A stretch of 64,000 nt of DNA, from contig JAKIMF020000007.1 of the NCBI GenBank assembly GCA_022605425.2, positions 1,054,001-1,118,000 of the forward strand, given 5' to 3'. Positions 21,889 through 30,120 of this stretch are shown here, one piece after another. The translations under genes were made by a program, and so were the position numbers. The stretch comes from Hamiltosporidium tvaerminnensis (taxonomy: Eukaryota; Microsporidia; Dubosqiidae). Numbering within the stretch: the stretch's first letter is position 1; each line of letters begins with the position of its first letter. The notes under the pieces were generated by a model. It made no database searches. It saw only the letters and a program-made list of their open reading frames with translations, and was not told the origin of the DNA.

Positions 21889-21976
21889 CTGGTATTATAT
21901 CAGTAATACTTTCCATTCCCCTAATCATTAAGTTTCTCATGTCACTTTTATTTCCATCATCTCTTATTCTGACCAT
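21812..21976 (-). pseudogene. Bridging frame of the repeat protein
   Basis: A third minus-strand frame is open from about 21979 to the TGA at 21812-21814. It reads as the same acidic, Ser/Thr-rich protein ('SITDIIPDGDNEEGK', then 'SEYLTTKRTNE'). 'YLTTKRTNE' aligns with 'FLTPRSHTSQ' of the repeat, and the next repeat residues ('ISSIKTPGE') follow in the main frame immediately after the AATG-AATG duplication. The piece therefore links the signal-peptide frame to the main frame. The upstream junction lies at 21966-21980. Confidence 0.65.
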
Positions 21977-22527
21977 CTTTCTATATTTATATTAACATCA
22001 ACTTCAAAGCATTTTCTGTCACCCGATTGATCAATTTCTTCAAAAATTTCTTTAATACATATTTTTTGAACACCGTTTTCTAAACATTCTTTAATCCTTT
22101 CACCGTTCATAGAAATAGCGACTTTTGGTATGGAAATATTATCTTCTGTATTAAATGCTTCTTTTAATTCTTCATTCGTTTCATTCTCTGGATTTACACT
22201 GTCTTTTTGATCATTTTTTACCAATAATGGAGCCTCTCTATCATTCAATTCTTCATTCGTTTCATTCTCCGTATTTACACTGTCTTTTTTATCATTTTTT
22301 ACCAATAATGGAGCCTCTCTATCATTAAATTCTTCATTCGGTTCATTCTCTGTATTTACATAACCAACATTTCCTTCTGTGCCTTTACCAACCTTTCCTT
22401 TAATGTATTCACTTCCATTTACATCAGACTCAAACAACCTCTTAAATATTTCATCAGAAAAGGTACTTGAATAACTGCTGTGTTCGGATTCACTTTTTAT
22501 TAGAAATATAAACAGTAAGAGAATCAT
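21964..22527 (-). CDS. Signal-peptide N-terminus of the repeat protein
   Basis: I start it at the ATG at 22527. The longer frame to 22557 opens with TTG, and the ATG puts a clean signal peptide first ('MILLLFIFLIKSES'). A CCC signal lies about 17 nt upstream (22544-22546 on the minus strand). After the signal come about 170 residues that are polar and acidic and contain a 26-residue tandem unit ('EEFNDREAPLLVKNDKKDSV'), two and a half times. The end ('SIPKVAISMNGERIKECLEN') looks globular. It ends in TAA, but the neighbouring frame continues in the same style, so it is probably the N-terminal part of the 18421-21888 protein rather than a separate 187-residue secreted protein. Confidence 0.75.
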   Translation of the reverse strand: MILLLFIFLIKSESEHSSYSSTFSDEIFKRLFESDVNGSEYIKGKVGKGTEGNVGYVNTENEPNEEFNDREAPLLVKNDKKDSVNTENETNEELNDREAPLLVKNDQKDSVNPENETNEELKEAFNTEDNISIPKVAISMNGERIKECLENGVQKICIKEIFEEIDQSGDRKCFEVDVNINIERWSE

Positions 22528-22543
22528 GTTTTTATATATGAAA

Positions 22544-22546
22544 GGG
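22544..22546 (-). promoter_or_regulatory. CCC start signal of the repeat-protein gene
   Basis: 'gacccttt' on the minus strand, about 17 nt upstream of the ATG at 22527. CCC-like motifs just before start codons are a known microsporidian gene signal. This one is further from the ATG than the others in the window. Confidence 0.4.
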
Positions 22547-22559
22547 TCTTTTTTCAAAG

Positions 22560-23700
22560 ATAAATATATATTTTTTGTAACGAATAACTGAAAAAAAAAG
22601 AGATAAAACAGATATAAAAAAATTATTAGTAATATAAAAATAAATATTTCTTTAATGTAAGGTAGAAGTATTTTAAGGGAAATTACATGAAAGAATATAT
22701 AAATGATTTAGATCATAGTTATTTTTTTTTAAATAAAATCAAAATGATAAATTAAAATCTTAAGAGAGAATTTTAAAATGATAAATTAAAATCTTAAGAG
22801 AGAATTTCAAAATGATAAATTAAAATCTTAAGAGAGAATTTTAAAATGATAAATTAAAATCTTAAGAGAGAATTTCAAAATGATAAATTAAAATTTTTTT
22901 ATTTAAAATATATTTTGTTATTTGGAATATAATTTAATCTTTTCTATTAAATTTTATCAGATTTCATTTAAATCATTTTTAGTGTGAATTTTTTATTTCC
23001 TTTTATATATTTATATCACTTAAATGAAAAAAGATCTTAAATATGTTTTATCATTGTGGAATAGTTGCGATATGAGCTTTTCTTATCATCACTTAAGTGA
23101 AAAAAGATCTTAACTCTGTTCTATCTTTCTAATGTATTATCTAGTTAATTTAAATATTTTTTATCACTTAAATGAAAAATAATCTTAACTCTGTTCTATC
23201 TTTCTAATGTATTATTTAGTTAATTTAAATATTTTTTAACACTTAAATGTAAAATATTCTTTTGGATTTTTAAATTAAATACCTTATCATTTCACTAATT
23301 TGTAAAGATAAAGATATATTTTACCCTTAGAAAGCATATTATAAAATATTTTATCGTTCATAAATATATTTCAACATTTAAATCTTGCAATTACTTTTTT
23401 TAGAAATATTTTTTGTACGACACAAATATTCAAATACAAATTCATGAAAATAGTAGAACATAATCACAGGAAGTAATTATAAAATCAGATGAGAGAAATA
23501 GCAAAGTAATCCTTTAAATTAGAAGAGGAATAGTGTTTTGCTACATTTGAATAAAATTATATTCAAAAAATTAAAAGACACGTATCCGAGACATACATTT
23601 AATGTTTAAAATATTTTTTTTTGTACTTAGGCTATAAATCATGATTTTATAATAAAAATATAAGTATATAGATTACCGAGCAGTTAATACTATACTTTTA
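22560..23700. repeat. Upstream region with two tandem-repeat arrays
   Basis: From 22741 to about 22905 a 34-bp unit ('aaaatgataaattaaaatct' start) occurs at 22741, 22775, 22809, 22843 and 22877. From 23018 to about 23260 a unit of 72-75 bp marked by 'cacttaa(a/g)tg' occurs at 23018, 23090, 23165 and 23240. Its second and third copies share 'ctctgttctatctttctaat'. Both arrays are upstream of the repeat-protein gene. I see no gene. Confidence 0.8.
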
Positions 23701-23711
23701 TTTATAATATT

Positions 23712-24420
23712 ACATCTTTTTTTAAACAAAGGCGAGTTTAATATTTGTTTTCCTGACATTACCGTAGTTCTAGGTTTAACATAAATAACTGCTACCCCAA
23801 CACTCCATTAGTACCCCCTCCGAAACCTAAGTCCCAAAGCCTTTCATTTACCAGGTGTGTAGAACCTAATTAATAGACGAGATAGTTACTTGCAATTCGT
23901 AAATGTCCGTTGCATGGAGTGTGATCGAAGGCCGAAGCTCATTCTGTGGCTCTCAAGACCATGCGGATTCCTTCTTACTCTAAACTGTCTAACCTGATAA
24001 GCTTCCGGTAAAATATATCTCGGAGACTATTGTGAGTTTACCTATATAGGAAAAGTCATACCAACAGGTATTACATGCTACTTAGCTTCCGCGTTATAAA
24101 GGTTTTTAAATTTATATCTCTAAGGCGTTGAGTATTCTAACCCGAGTCAGCAAGGGTAGGTTTCCATGCTTTTACATGGTAATTACCTACATGTTCAGCT
24201 GCGGTCTGCAATCTAGTTACATAAAATACTACAAATAAATTTGTAGAAAAAGTTTCGTCGTTTCGTAGACCTCTCCTCCTCATACAAACTTCCATGAAAC
24301 AACCGAAGATGTATGTGTGGTTGTATTCCCACCAAATCATCCAAACAATGATCCTCACACCCGTTTCACTGACTCATTGCCAAGCAGGAAGTTTTTTATG
24401 TGGTTATCTTCCCTCTTCTA
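23712..24420 (+). repeat. 0.7 kb dispersed repeat, well-preserved copy 1
   Basis: About 700 bp, clearly less AT-rich than the surroundings, alignable nearly end to end with 43448-44165. It starts near 'acatctttttttaaa', passes 'aggtgtgtagaacctaat' and 'catggagtgtgatcgaaggc', and ends with 'agttttttatgtggttat'. A minus-strand open frame at 24137-24358 is shared in part with the other copy ('FSTNLFVVFYVTRL', 'VKAWKP') but has no known domain. No terminal inverted repeats or target duplication were found. It could be a SINE, a solo LTR or the 3' end of a LINE. Confidence 0.8.
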
Positions 24421-26000
24421 AACAATTTATAAATGAAAATTTAAATGATTTATAAAATTTAGAAGCATAGAACAGTTTATGTTGACATTAATATAATAGG
24501 TCATAGATATAAAATAAATAACTTAGAAACGCTATTACGAAAAGTAGGAACTTATTCGTAAGAATATCTGTATAACAGAAAAATTTACTTGTTATTCTAT
24601 ACCGATAGCAGTCATATCATAGCAAAAAAGACTGATGACCATTGAGATCATTGTCGAAAAGATCGACAATGAAGCCCGAAAATAAAGTCTCCTTATGCAT
24701 GAAATAAGCCAAAGTAGATTATGACCTCGAGAAACAAGGAAATATTCTATCATGTTTTAAAGTAGTTTAGCATTGCGTCTAAAGAATATTACTTTGTAAG
24801 TACTAGATATTCTTTTTAAAAATAATCATGAAATAACGCGGAAATAAATGGAGAAAATTAAAGCAGGACATAAAGGATATTTTAGCTTTCAAGAAGTTCT
24901 ACAATCTCGACTATATAAGCTGGAATGTAACAAAAAAGCATAAAAGACCCTTTCTTGGATCTAATAGTTATGTACAACTGTTAAAAATACATATTGATAA
25001 TGTGTAATGAAGCGATACTAGGTATATGAAAACTAAAGATTCTCCGAAGAATATACGAAAACAAATGAGGGGTACGAATTCATTATAATCTCGAGCTCCA
25101 AAATTTATGTAGAAATTCAAGATTTGGGAAAGAGTTAAACGAACCAGACTTCGAAAGCCGAGTCATTTTAAATCAATGCCAGAAAGCAGATTTCCGAAAA
25201 CGGTGAACATATATTTAGAAGATTGAACATTTCATGTTCACCGCAAAATTTGATGTCTAGATGATATTAAAGTAAATCATAGTAATTTTGTATTAGATGA
25301 ATGGAAAAAGAAGCGCTTGATCCGAAAGCCGAAATTTGACAGTAAATGAGGCCAGAGCTCCTGAGTAACTATAATTTCATTTAGACAGTATGTAAATAAC
25401 CCTATATAAACACAAAAAATATAAATATAGTAATAAAAAGAACAGACAGAAGACTTTTAAAGTATAAATAATGATTCAAAAACAAAAACATAATTCATCA
25501 GACAATTATTCTTTAAAATTTTTAGAGTTTTTTTTAAAGTTAAAAAAAAAGAAGGTAAATTTTCCCATGACACAAATTTAGAATTATAAACGTAAATCGT
25601 TATTTATCCTCTAAAAGCTTTTATTATTCATTTTTAAATTCTTCTTTTTTCTTTCCTTCTTCAAATATTTTTTATATTCTTATTTATATTCTTTTATATA
25701 TGTATTTTATCGTTTAATTATTTTTTAAATTCATTTATTTAATTATTTCTTTCTTTGATTTTTTTATATTCTTTTATATATAATCTCCTCCTTTAATTAT
25801 TTTTTAAATTCATTTATTTAATTATTTCCTCTTCAAATATTTTTTTAATTCATTTTATATGTATTTTATCGTTTATTAATATTTAATTCAATTATTTAAA
25901 ATTTAGATTTATCTTTTATTTTTTACTTATTTATTTTAAAACTGTTAATTTTTAAAAGTATTGATTTGTATTTCTAATCTTTAGTTCTTCTTACAACTAA
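24421..26000. other. Gene-free AT-rich region with two hairpins
   Basis: A perfect 9-10 bp stem with a 5-nt loop lies at 24648-24672 ('cattgtcga' and its complement). A 10-bp inverted repeat 'cggtgaacat' lies at 25201-25243 with a 23-nt loop. The section 25600-25920 is low-complexity T-rich DNA with 'ttcttttatat' repeated. No gene recognised. Confidence 0.45.
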
Positions 26001-26230
26001 TAATATTTAGACATTATATGTAGATTTTTTAAATATTTGTCATATCTAATCTTAAATTATTCCAACAAATAATAATATTTTTACTAATAATCTATAAGAG
26101 TATTAATTTGTAAGTATCTCTAATCTGTAGTTCTTCAAACAAATAATAATATTTTTATTAATAATCTATAAGAGTATTAATTTGTAGTATCTCTAATCTG
26201 TAGTTCTTCCAACAAATAATAATATTTAAA
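26001..26230. repeat. 73-74 bp tandem repeat upstream of the phosphatidylserine synthase
   Basis: The block 'caaataataatattt' recurs at 26066, 26140 and 26213, with 'taatctataagagtattaat' between copies. It ends about 90 bp before the start codon. Confidence 0.75.
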
Positions 26231-26306
26231 AATTACATTTTTTTATATGTTGATTAGATAATTTATAAGAAAATTTATTTATTTCCTTTTTTATAAATTT
26301 ATTACA

Positions 26307-26309
26307 CCC
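26307..26309 (+). promoter_or_regulatory. CCC start signal of the phosphatidylserine synthase gene
   Basis: 'acaccct' lies 8 nt before the ATG at 26318. The CCC-type motif near the start codon is a published microsporidian signal. The same 'aca(c/t)ccc' core precedes the genes at 45957 and 56525. Confidence 0.6.
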
Positions 26310-26317
26310 TAAGGCGT

Positions 26318-27448
26318 ATGTCGATAAAGAAATCAAAAAAGAACAAAAGCATGCGGTTTCTTACCTCAACTGCACACACGGATTCTCTTCTGTTTTCTAT
26401 ATTCAGAAAACCACACACAATTTCTGTATTAATGGCAATGTTAAGTATGTTGATATATTTGGCTTTTTTCTATCGCTGTAAATCGAATGTGGTGACGGGA
26501 CTTTTGGTTTCGTTTATTGTTTTTGTAGTTGTTGGTACTTTGTTCTATACGGATGGAATATTTGAAAGGCCACATCCTGTTTTGTGGAGAGGTGTAAAGG
26601 CATGTAGTGTTTATTATTTAATGGTTATGGTTTTTCTTTTATTTCAAGATAAACATAATGTACGACTTTGGTTGAAATATATAGATCCTTCTTTGGGTGT
26701 GCCACTGCCTGAACGTAGTTACGCTACTCACTGTGATCTTACATTTACAAATTTGTACAACCAGATGGACATTTTTGTGGTGGCGCATATTTTTGGATGG
26801 TATTTCAAAGCAATAATATTCAGAGATTATTTTTTATGTTGGATTTTAAGCGTGATGTTTGAGGTTATGGAATATTCGTTGCAGCACCAATTGCCGAATT
26901 TTGCGGAGTGTTGGTGGGACCATTGGATTTTGGATGTGTTTACGTGTAATGCGTTGGGGATACACCTGGGTATAAAAACATGTCAGTATTTTAATGCAAA
27001 GCTATATAGATGGCGTGGTAATGTAGATCCGGGATTTGTTATTTATGAATGGCTTAAAGGTGCTACTACTTTTAAAAACTATATTGGGATTTTAATATTG
27101 GTTATTATTAATATAGCGATAGAATTAAATACTTTTTATTTAAAGGCGCTTTTATATCTGCCGCCATCGCATTTTTTAAATGTAATACGATTGGTTATTC
27201 ATGTTTTGATGGGAGCAGTGGCATTACGAGAGGGGTATTCGTACTTTAGTGATAGGAGTGTTAAGACATTTGGGTCGCAAGTATGGATATGTTTGGCTTG
27301 TACTCTTGTCGAGACACTCGTGTGTTTCAAATATGGTAAAGGAGAGTTTAGTAATCCGTTTCCGAGGAATGTTATAATATTTTGGAGTTTTTTAATGGCG
27401 GCTGTGATTGTGTATCCGATTTTACGGTATAAAATGCGGATAATTTAA
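26318..27448 (+). CDS. PSS1: Phosphatidylserine synthase, base-exchange type
   Basis: A 376-residue polytopic membrane protein of the PSS (PF03034-type) family. It exchanges the head group of phosphatidylcholine or -ethanolamine for L-serine in the endoplasmic reticulum. The core lies at residues 128-215 ('VPLPERSYATHCDLT', 'VVAHIFGWYFKAIIFRDYF', 'LPNFAECWWDHWILDVF'). Eight polar residues I recall as essential in hamster PSS1 (H172, E197, E200, N209, E212, D216, D221, N226) are all present with identical spacing: H157, E182, E185, N194, E197, D201, D206, N211. About eight to ten hydrophobic segments flank and follow the core. The frame is uninterrupted and looks functional. Most fungi make phosphatidylserine with the unrelated CDP-diacylglycerol enzyme, so this animal/plant-type enzyme is notable. 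Start chosen for the CCC signal 8 nt upstream. Confidence 0.95.
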   Translation: MSIKKSKKNKSMRFLTSTAHTDSLLFSIFRKPHTISVLMAMLSMLIYLAFFYRCKSNVVTGLLVSFIVFVVVGTLFYTDGIFERPHPVLWRGVKACSVYYLMVMVFLLFQDKHNVRLWLKYIDPSLGVPLPERSYATHCDLTFTNLYNQMDIFVVAHIFGWYFKAIIFRDYFLCWILSVMFEVMEYSLQHQLPNFAECWWDHWILDVFTCNALGIHLGIKTCQYFNAKLYRWRGNVDPGFVIYEWLKGATTFKNYIGILILVIINIAIELNTFYLKALLYLPPSHFLNVIRLVIHVLMGAVALREGYSYFSDRSVKTFGSQVWICLACTLVETLVCFKYGKGEFSNPFPRNVIIFWSFLMAAVIVYPILRYKMRII

Positions 27449-27648
27449 GAATGCTAAGTCGCTGCAGTTTATCTTTAATCTTAATTAAATAAATTTTTCG
27501 ATAAGACATTTGCTTAAAATAATTTTTTAACCAATCAAAATATGATATAGCATAAATTTATTCTATTTGTTATTTTTGCATAAAGTAACCAATAAAAATA
27601 TATTAGATAAATTAAAAAAATATATTAATTAAAATTTACTTACAAATT

Positions 27649-29337
27649 ATGAGAAAAATTAAACTCAAAGTATACGATAAATTTAACAAATCGCATATTT
27701 TAAACACATATAAGAATATGACTGTGGGAGAAACATTAAATGAAGCATTTCCAGAATCTGATACATTAGTAATAAAAATGGTTACTAAAGAAAAAAAATT
27801 TAGATTAGATATGGAAGAAAATGGCGAGTTTGGCAAAAATATAAGGAATAAAAAGCCAATGATTTTCGATTCGAACGATGAAGAACTTAAAAAAACATTT
27901 AAAAAAGTTTCTAAGAATTATAAAAAAAGAAAAACGTCTTCGAAATATATTTACAAATTCAAAATAATAGAAAGGAATACACGTATAGAAGAAATTCTCA
28001 AGGAAATAATATTTTCCGGATATAAATTTAGATTTTATTTGGTAGATACAGAAGAATTCATAGAAATATATGTAAATACATGTGTAAGATATTATAGCGG
28101 AGGAAACAGAAGCTATAAAATATATTGTTCTGAAAATACAACAGTAGACGACATAGAAAACGAAATAGCGATGGTTTTTAATGTTGAAAAAGTTTTCGGA
28201 TTATTTGGATATAACCATCTTGGTTTATTTAAGTTAAAAAAGAACGAAAAAGTGTTGGTAATAAAAGAACTTTACTGTATCGCCGAATCAAATTTTAATT
28301 TTTTCCAGCTTCAATTTAAAAATGTAAATGATGCTTTGTTGCAAATGAAACCAATTTATAGCGCACGTTTTTATAAATTACAGACGAAAAATGATATTTT
28401 ATTGTTTAAATGTATGAAAGAATACGGTCTGGTAGAGAACGCATTATTTAAAATTTACGATAATGATAGAAAACTTGTGTTACAAAATATTGATCAATGC
28501 AAAGTTTTTCTAGAAAAGTACTACGGCAAATTTTTATTAATTATTGAAGATGGTTTGAATGAACTAATTCTTTGTAACTACGATGAAGAGATATGCGAGC
28601 AGATGTATTTCAGTTTGCTAGGGTGCAAAAACAAAAGTCTTATTAGAGAAATAGCTGGAAATGAAATTAAAAACGTTTCTTTCGAAAACTCAAACTATCT
28701 CGAAACCAGTGACAAATTTGATCTCAGTTTCCAAAATAGCAATAGTTTTGTTAAAAATGTTTCTCAGGATACAAGCCGTGATGAATTTTGTAAAAGAGAA
28801 GCTACTAAAGTAAAAGAATTTCAAGAAAATAAAACTAATAATGAAAATGAAAGCATATCTAAAATTCTTAATGAAATGAATTCATTTTTAGAAAGCACAT
28901 ATTCTACAGAAGGAACACTTAAAAGCAGTAAAAGAAACTCTGATATCACCTTAAATACTTCTCAACAAAATCTAGACAATGATTTTGTTGATAAACATAC
29001 CGTGACATTCCAAAACAACGATTTAAATGAGATATCTTCACTTATAAAATTAAATCCTATCACTAAAACTGAAACCAAAAGAGATAAGAAAAAAAGCTAT
29101 AAAAGAAATAAAATTAAAAAAGTATTTCAAAATATAAATCACAAAAAAACAGAAAAAGAAACTTCTAGTACTTCAGAATCAAATAAACTAGAAAATTCAA
29201 TTTACTTTAAAAACCAACCTAAAAATAATGTACCAAGAAATTTTACAGAAAATTCATCTGATTATAGTTTTTTATTAGAAGAAACAGAAAGTTCACAAAA
29301 TACAGAAGAGTTTATTCATTCATATTTCTGTAATTAA
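27649..29337 (+). CDS. Unrecognised 562-residue protein with beta-grasp-like segments
   Basis: An intact frame with ATG preceded by 'aaaatttacttacaaatt', which resembles the AAATTT-type signal described for microsporidian genes. I do not recognise the family. Residues 1-50 ('KIKLKVYDKF', 'MTVGETLNEAFP') and about 145-210 ('YKIYCSENTTVDDIENEIAMVF' region, then 'LKKNEKVLVIKELY') have the strand-strand-helix-strand look of ubiquitin-like or Ras-association domains. That is an impression, not a match. Residues about 360-562 are Asn/Ser/Glu/Lys-rich and probably disordered, with a basic stretch ('KRDKKKSYKRNKIKK') that could be a nuclear signal. No signal peptide or membrane segment. It lies 200 bp downstream of the phosphatidylserine synthase on the same strand, with no evident link. 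Confidence 0.85.
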   Translation: MRKIKLKVYDKFNKSHILNTYKNMTVGETLNEAFPESDTLVIKMVTKEKKFRLDMEENGEFGKNIRNKKPMIFDSNDEELKKTFKKVSKNYKKRKTSSKYIYKFKIIERNTRIEEILKEIIFSGYKFRFYLVDTEEFIEIYVNTCVRYYSGGNRSYKIYCSENTTVDDIENEIAMVFNVEKVFGLFGYNHLGLFKLKKNEKVLVIKELYCIAESNFNFFQLQFKNVNDALLQMKPIYSARFYKLQTKNDILLFKCMKEYGLVENALFKIYDNDRKLVLQNIDQCKVFLEKYYGKFLLIIEDGLNELILCNYDEEICEQMYFSLLGCKNKSLIREIAGNEIKNVSFENSNYLETSDKFDLSFQNSNSFVKNVSQDTSRDEFCKREATKVKEFQENKTNNENESISKILNEMNSFLESTYSTEGTLKSSKRNSDITLNTSQQNLDNDFVDKHTVTFQNNDLNEISSLIKLNPITKTETKRDKKKSYKRNKIKKVFQNINHKKTEKETSSTSESNKLENSIYFKNQPKNNVPRNFTENSSDYSFLLEETESSQNTEEFIHSYFCN

Positions 29338-29755
29338 AATTTTATATTTTTAATAACATTTACAAAAATAACTAAAAATTATATCTTAAAGATAAATATT
29401 ATATTTTCTATACTTTTATAGGTTAAAAACATTAAAAAATCTTTCTTTAAAAAAATATTTTTTCTTGGTTAAATTCGGAATTGTCTGTTCAATATTATTC
29501 CGAAATGTGTTTAATTAAAACATAAGTTATAAGAAAATAAAATATATTTTAAAATTTGAGAAGTAAATGTGTTAAATAAAAATCATTTCATTAAAATACG
29601 ATTTGAAAATAAATTTTTGGCACAAAAATATCACTTTATTTGCTTTTAAAAATAAAAATTATCTAAACTTAGTATAAATTCAATTATTTTGACAAATTTA
29701 AGCATTGGTTTTTTGAGTTGTAAAAATGTTATTCGTTCAATAAAAAAACATAGTT
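29338..29755. other. AT-rich spacer, nothing recognised
   Basis: Sequence between the 562-residue protein and a degraded repeat copy. No feature seen. Confidence 0.35.
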
Positions 29756-30120
29756 TAATAAAGGTACCACTTTTTATGTTCTTCCCATAATAATAACTCT
29801 GTTCTAGGTATTATATGGATAAATACTTACCATACTCTATTTGTATCTCTTAAATATTTAACTTTTGAAACTTTATATCTACTTGGTGTATAGAACCTTA
29901 TTATGGATAGGAATTTAGCGTAAAGTTTGTTTGTGTTGTGTAGTGTATGATTGCAAGCTAAATCTACTCGGGATTTTATAATATTCAGAATTGTAGACTT
30001 TTAAAAATATTTTTTTTCTCTAAGTAAGGAATATTTCTCCTCGTTTTAGAAAACTTAGGTTTCTCTGCTTTTAATGGCAATAAACTATACGTCGATCGTG
30101 TTTTTGATTAATTTATATAA
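29756..30120 (+). repeat. Degraded copy of the 0.7 kb dispersed repeat
   Basis: Keeps the order of the left part of the 23.7 and 43.4 kb copies. 'taataactctgttctaggta' stands near 'gcagttctaggttt', then come 'ggtgtatagaacct' for 'ggtgtgtagaacct' and 'tgtagtgtatgatt' for 'catggagtgtgatc'. Strongly diverged and AT-enriched. Confidence 0.5.

Noticed and set aside
24137-24358. 73-codon minus-strand frame, partly shared with 43884-44093
   Set aside because: It lies in a dispersed repeat, has no known domain, and is interrupted in other copies. Kept as part of the repeat, not as a gene.
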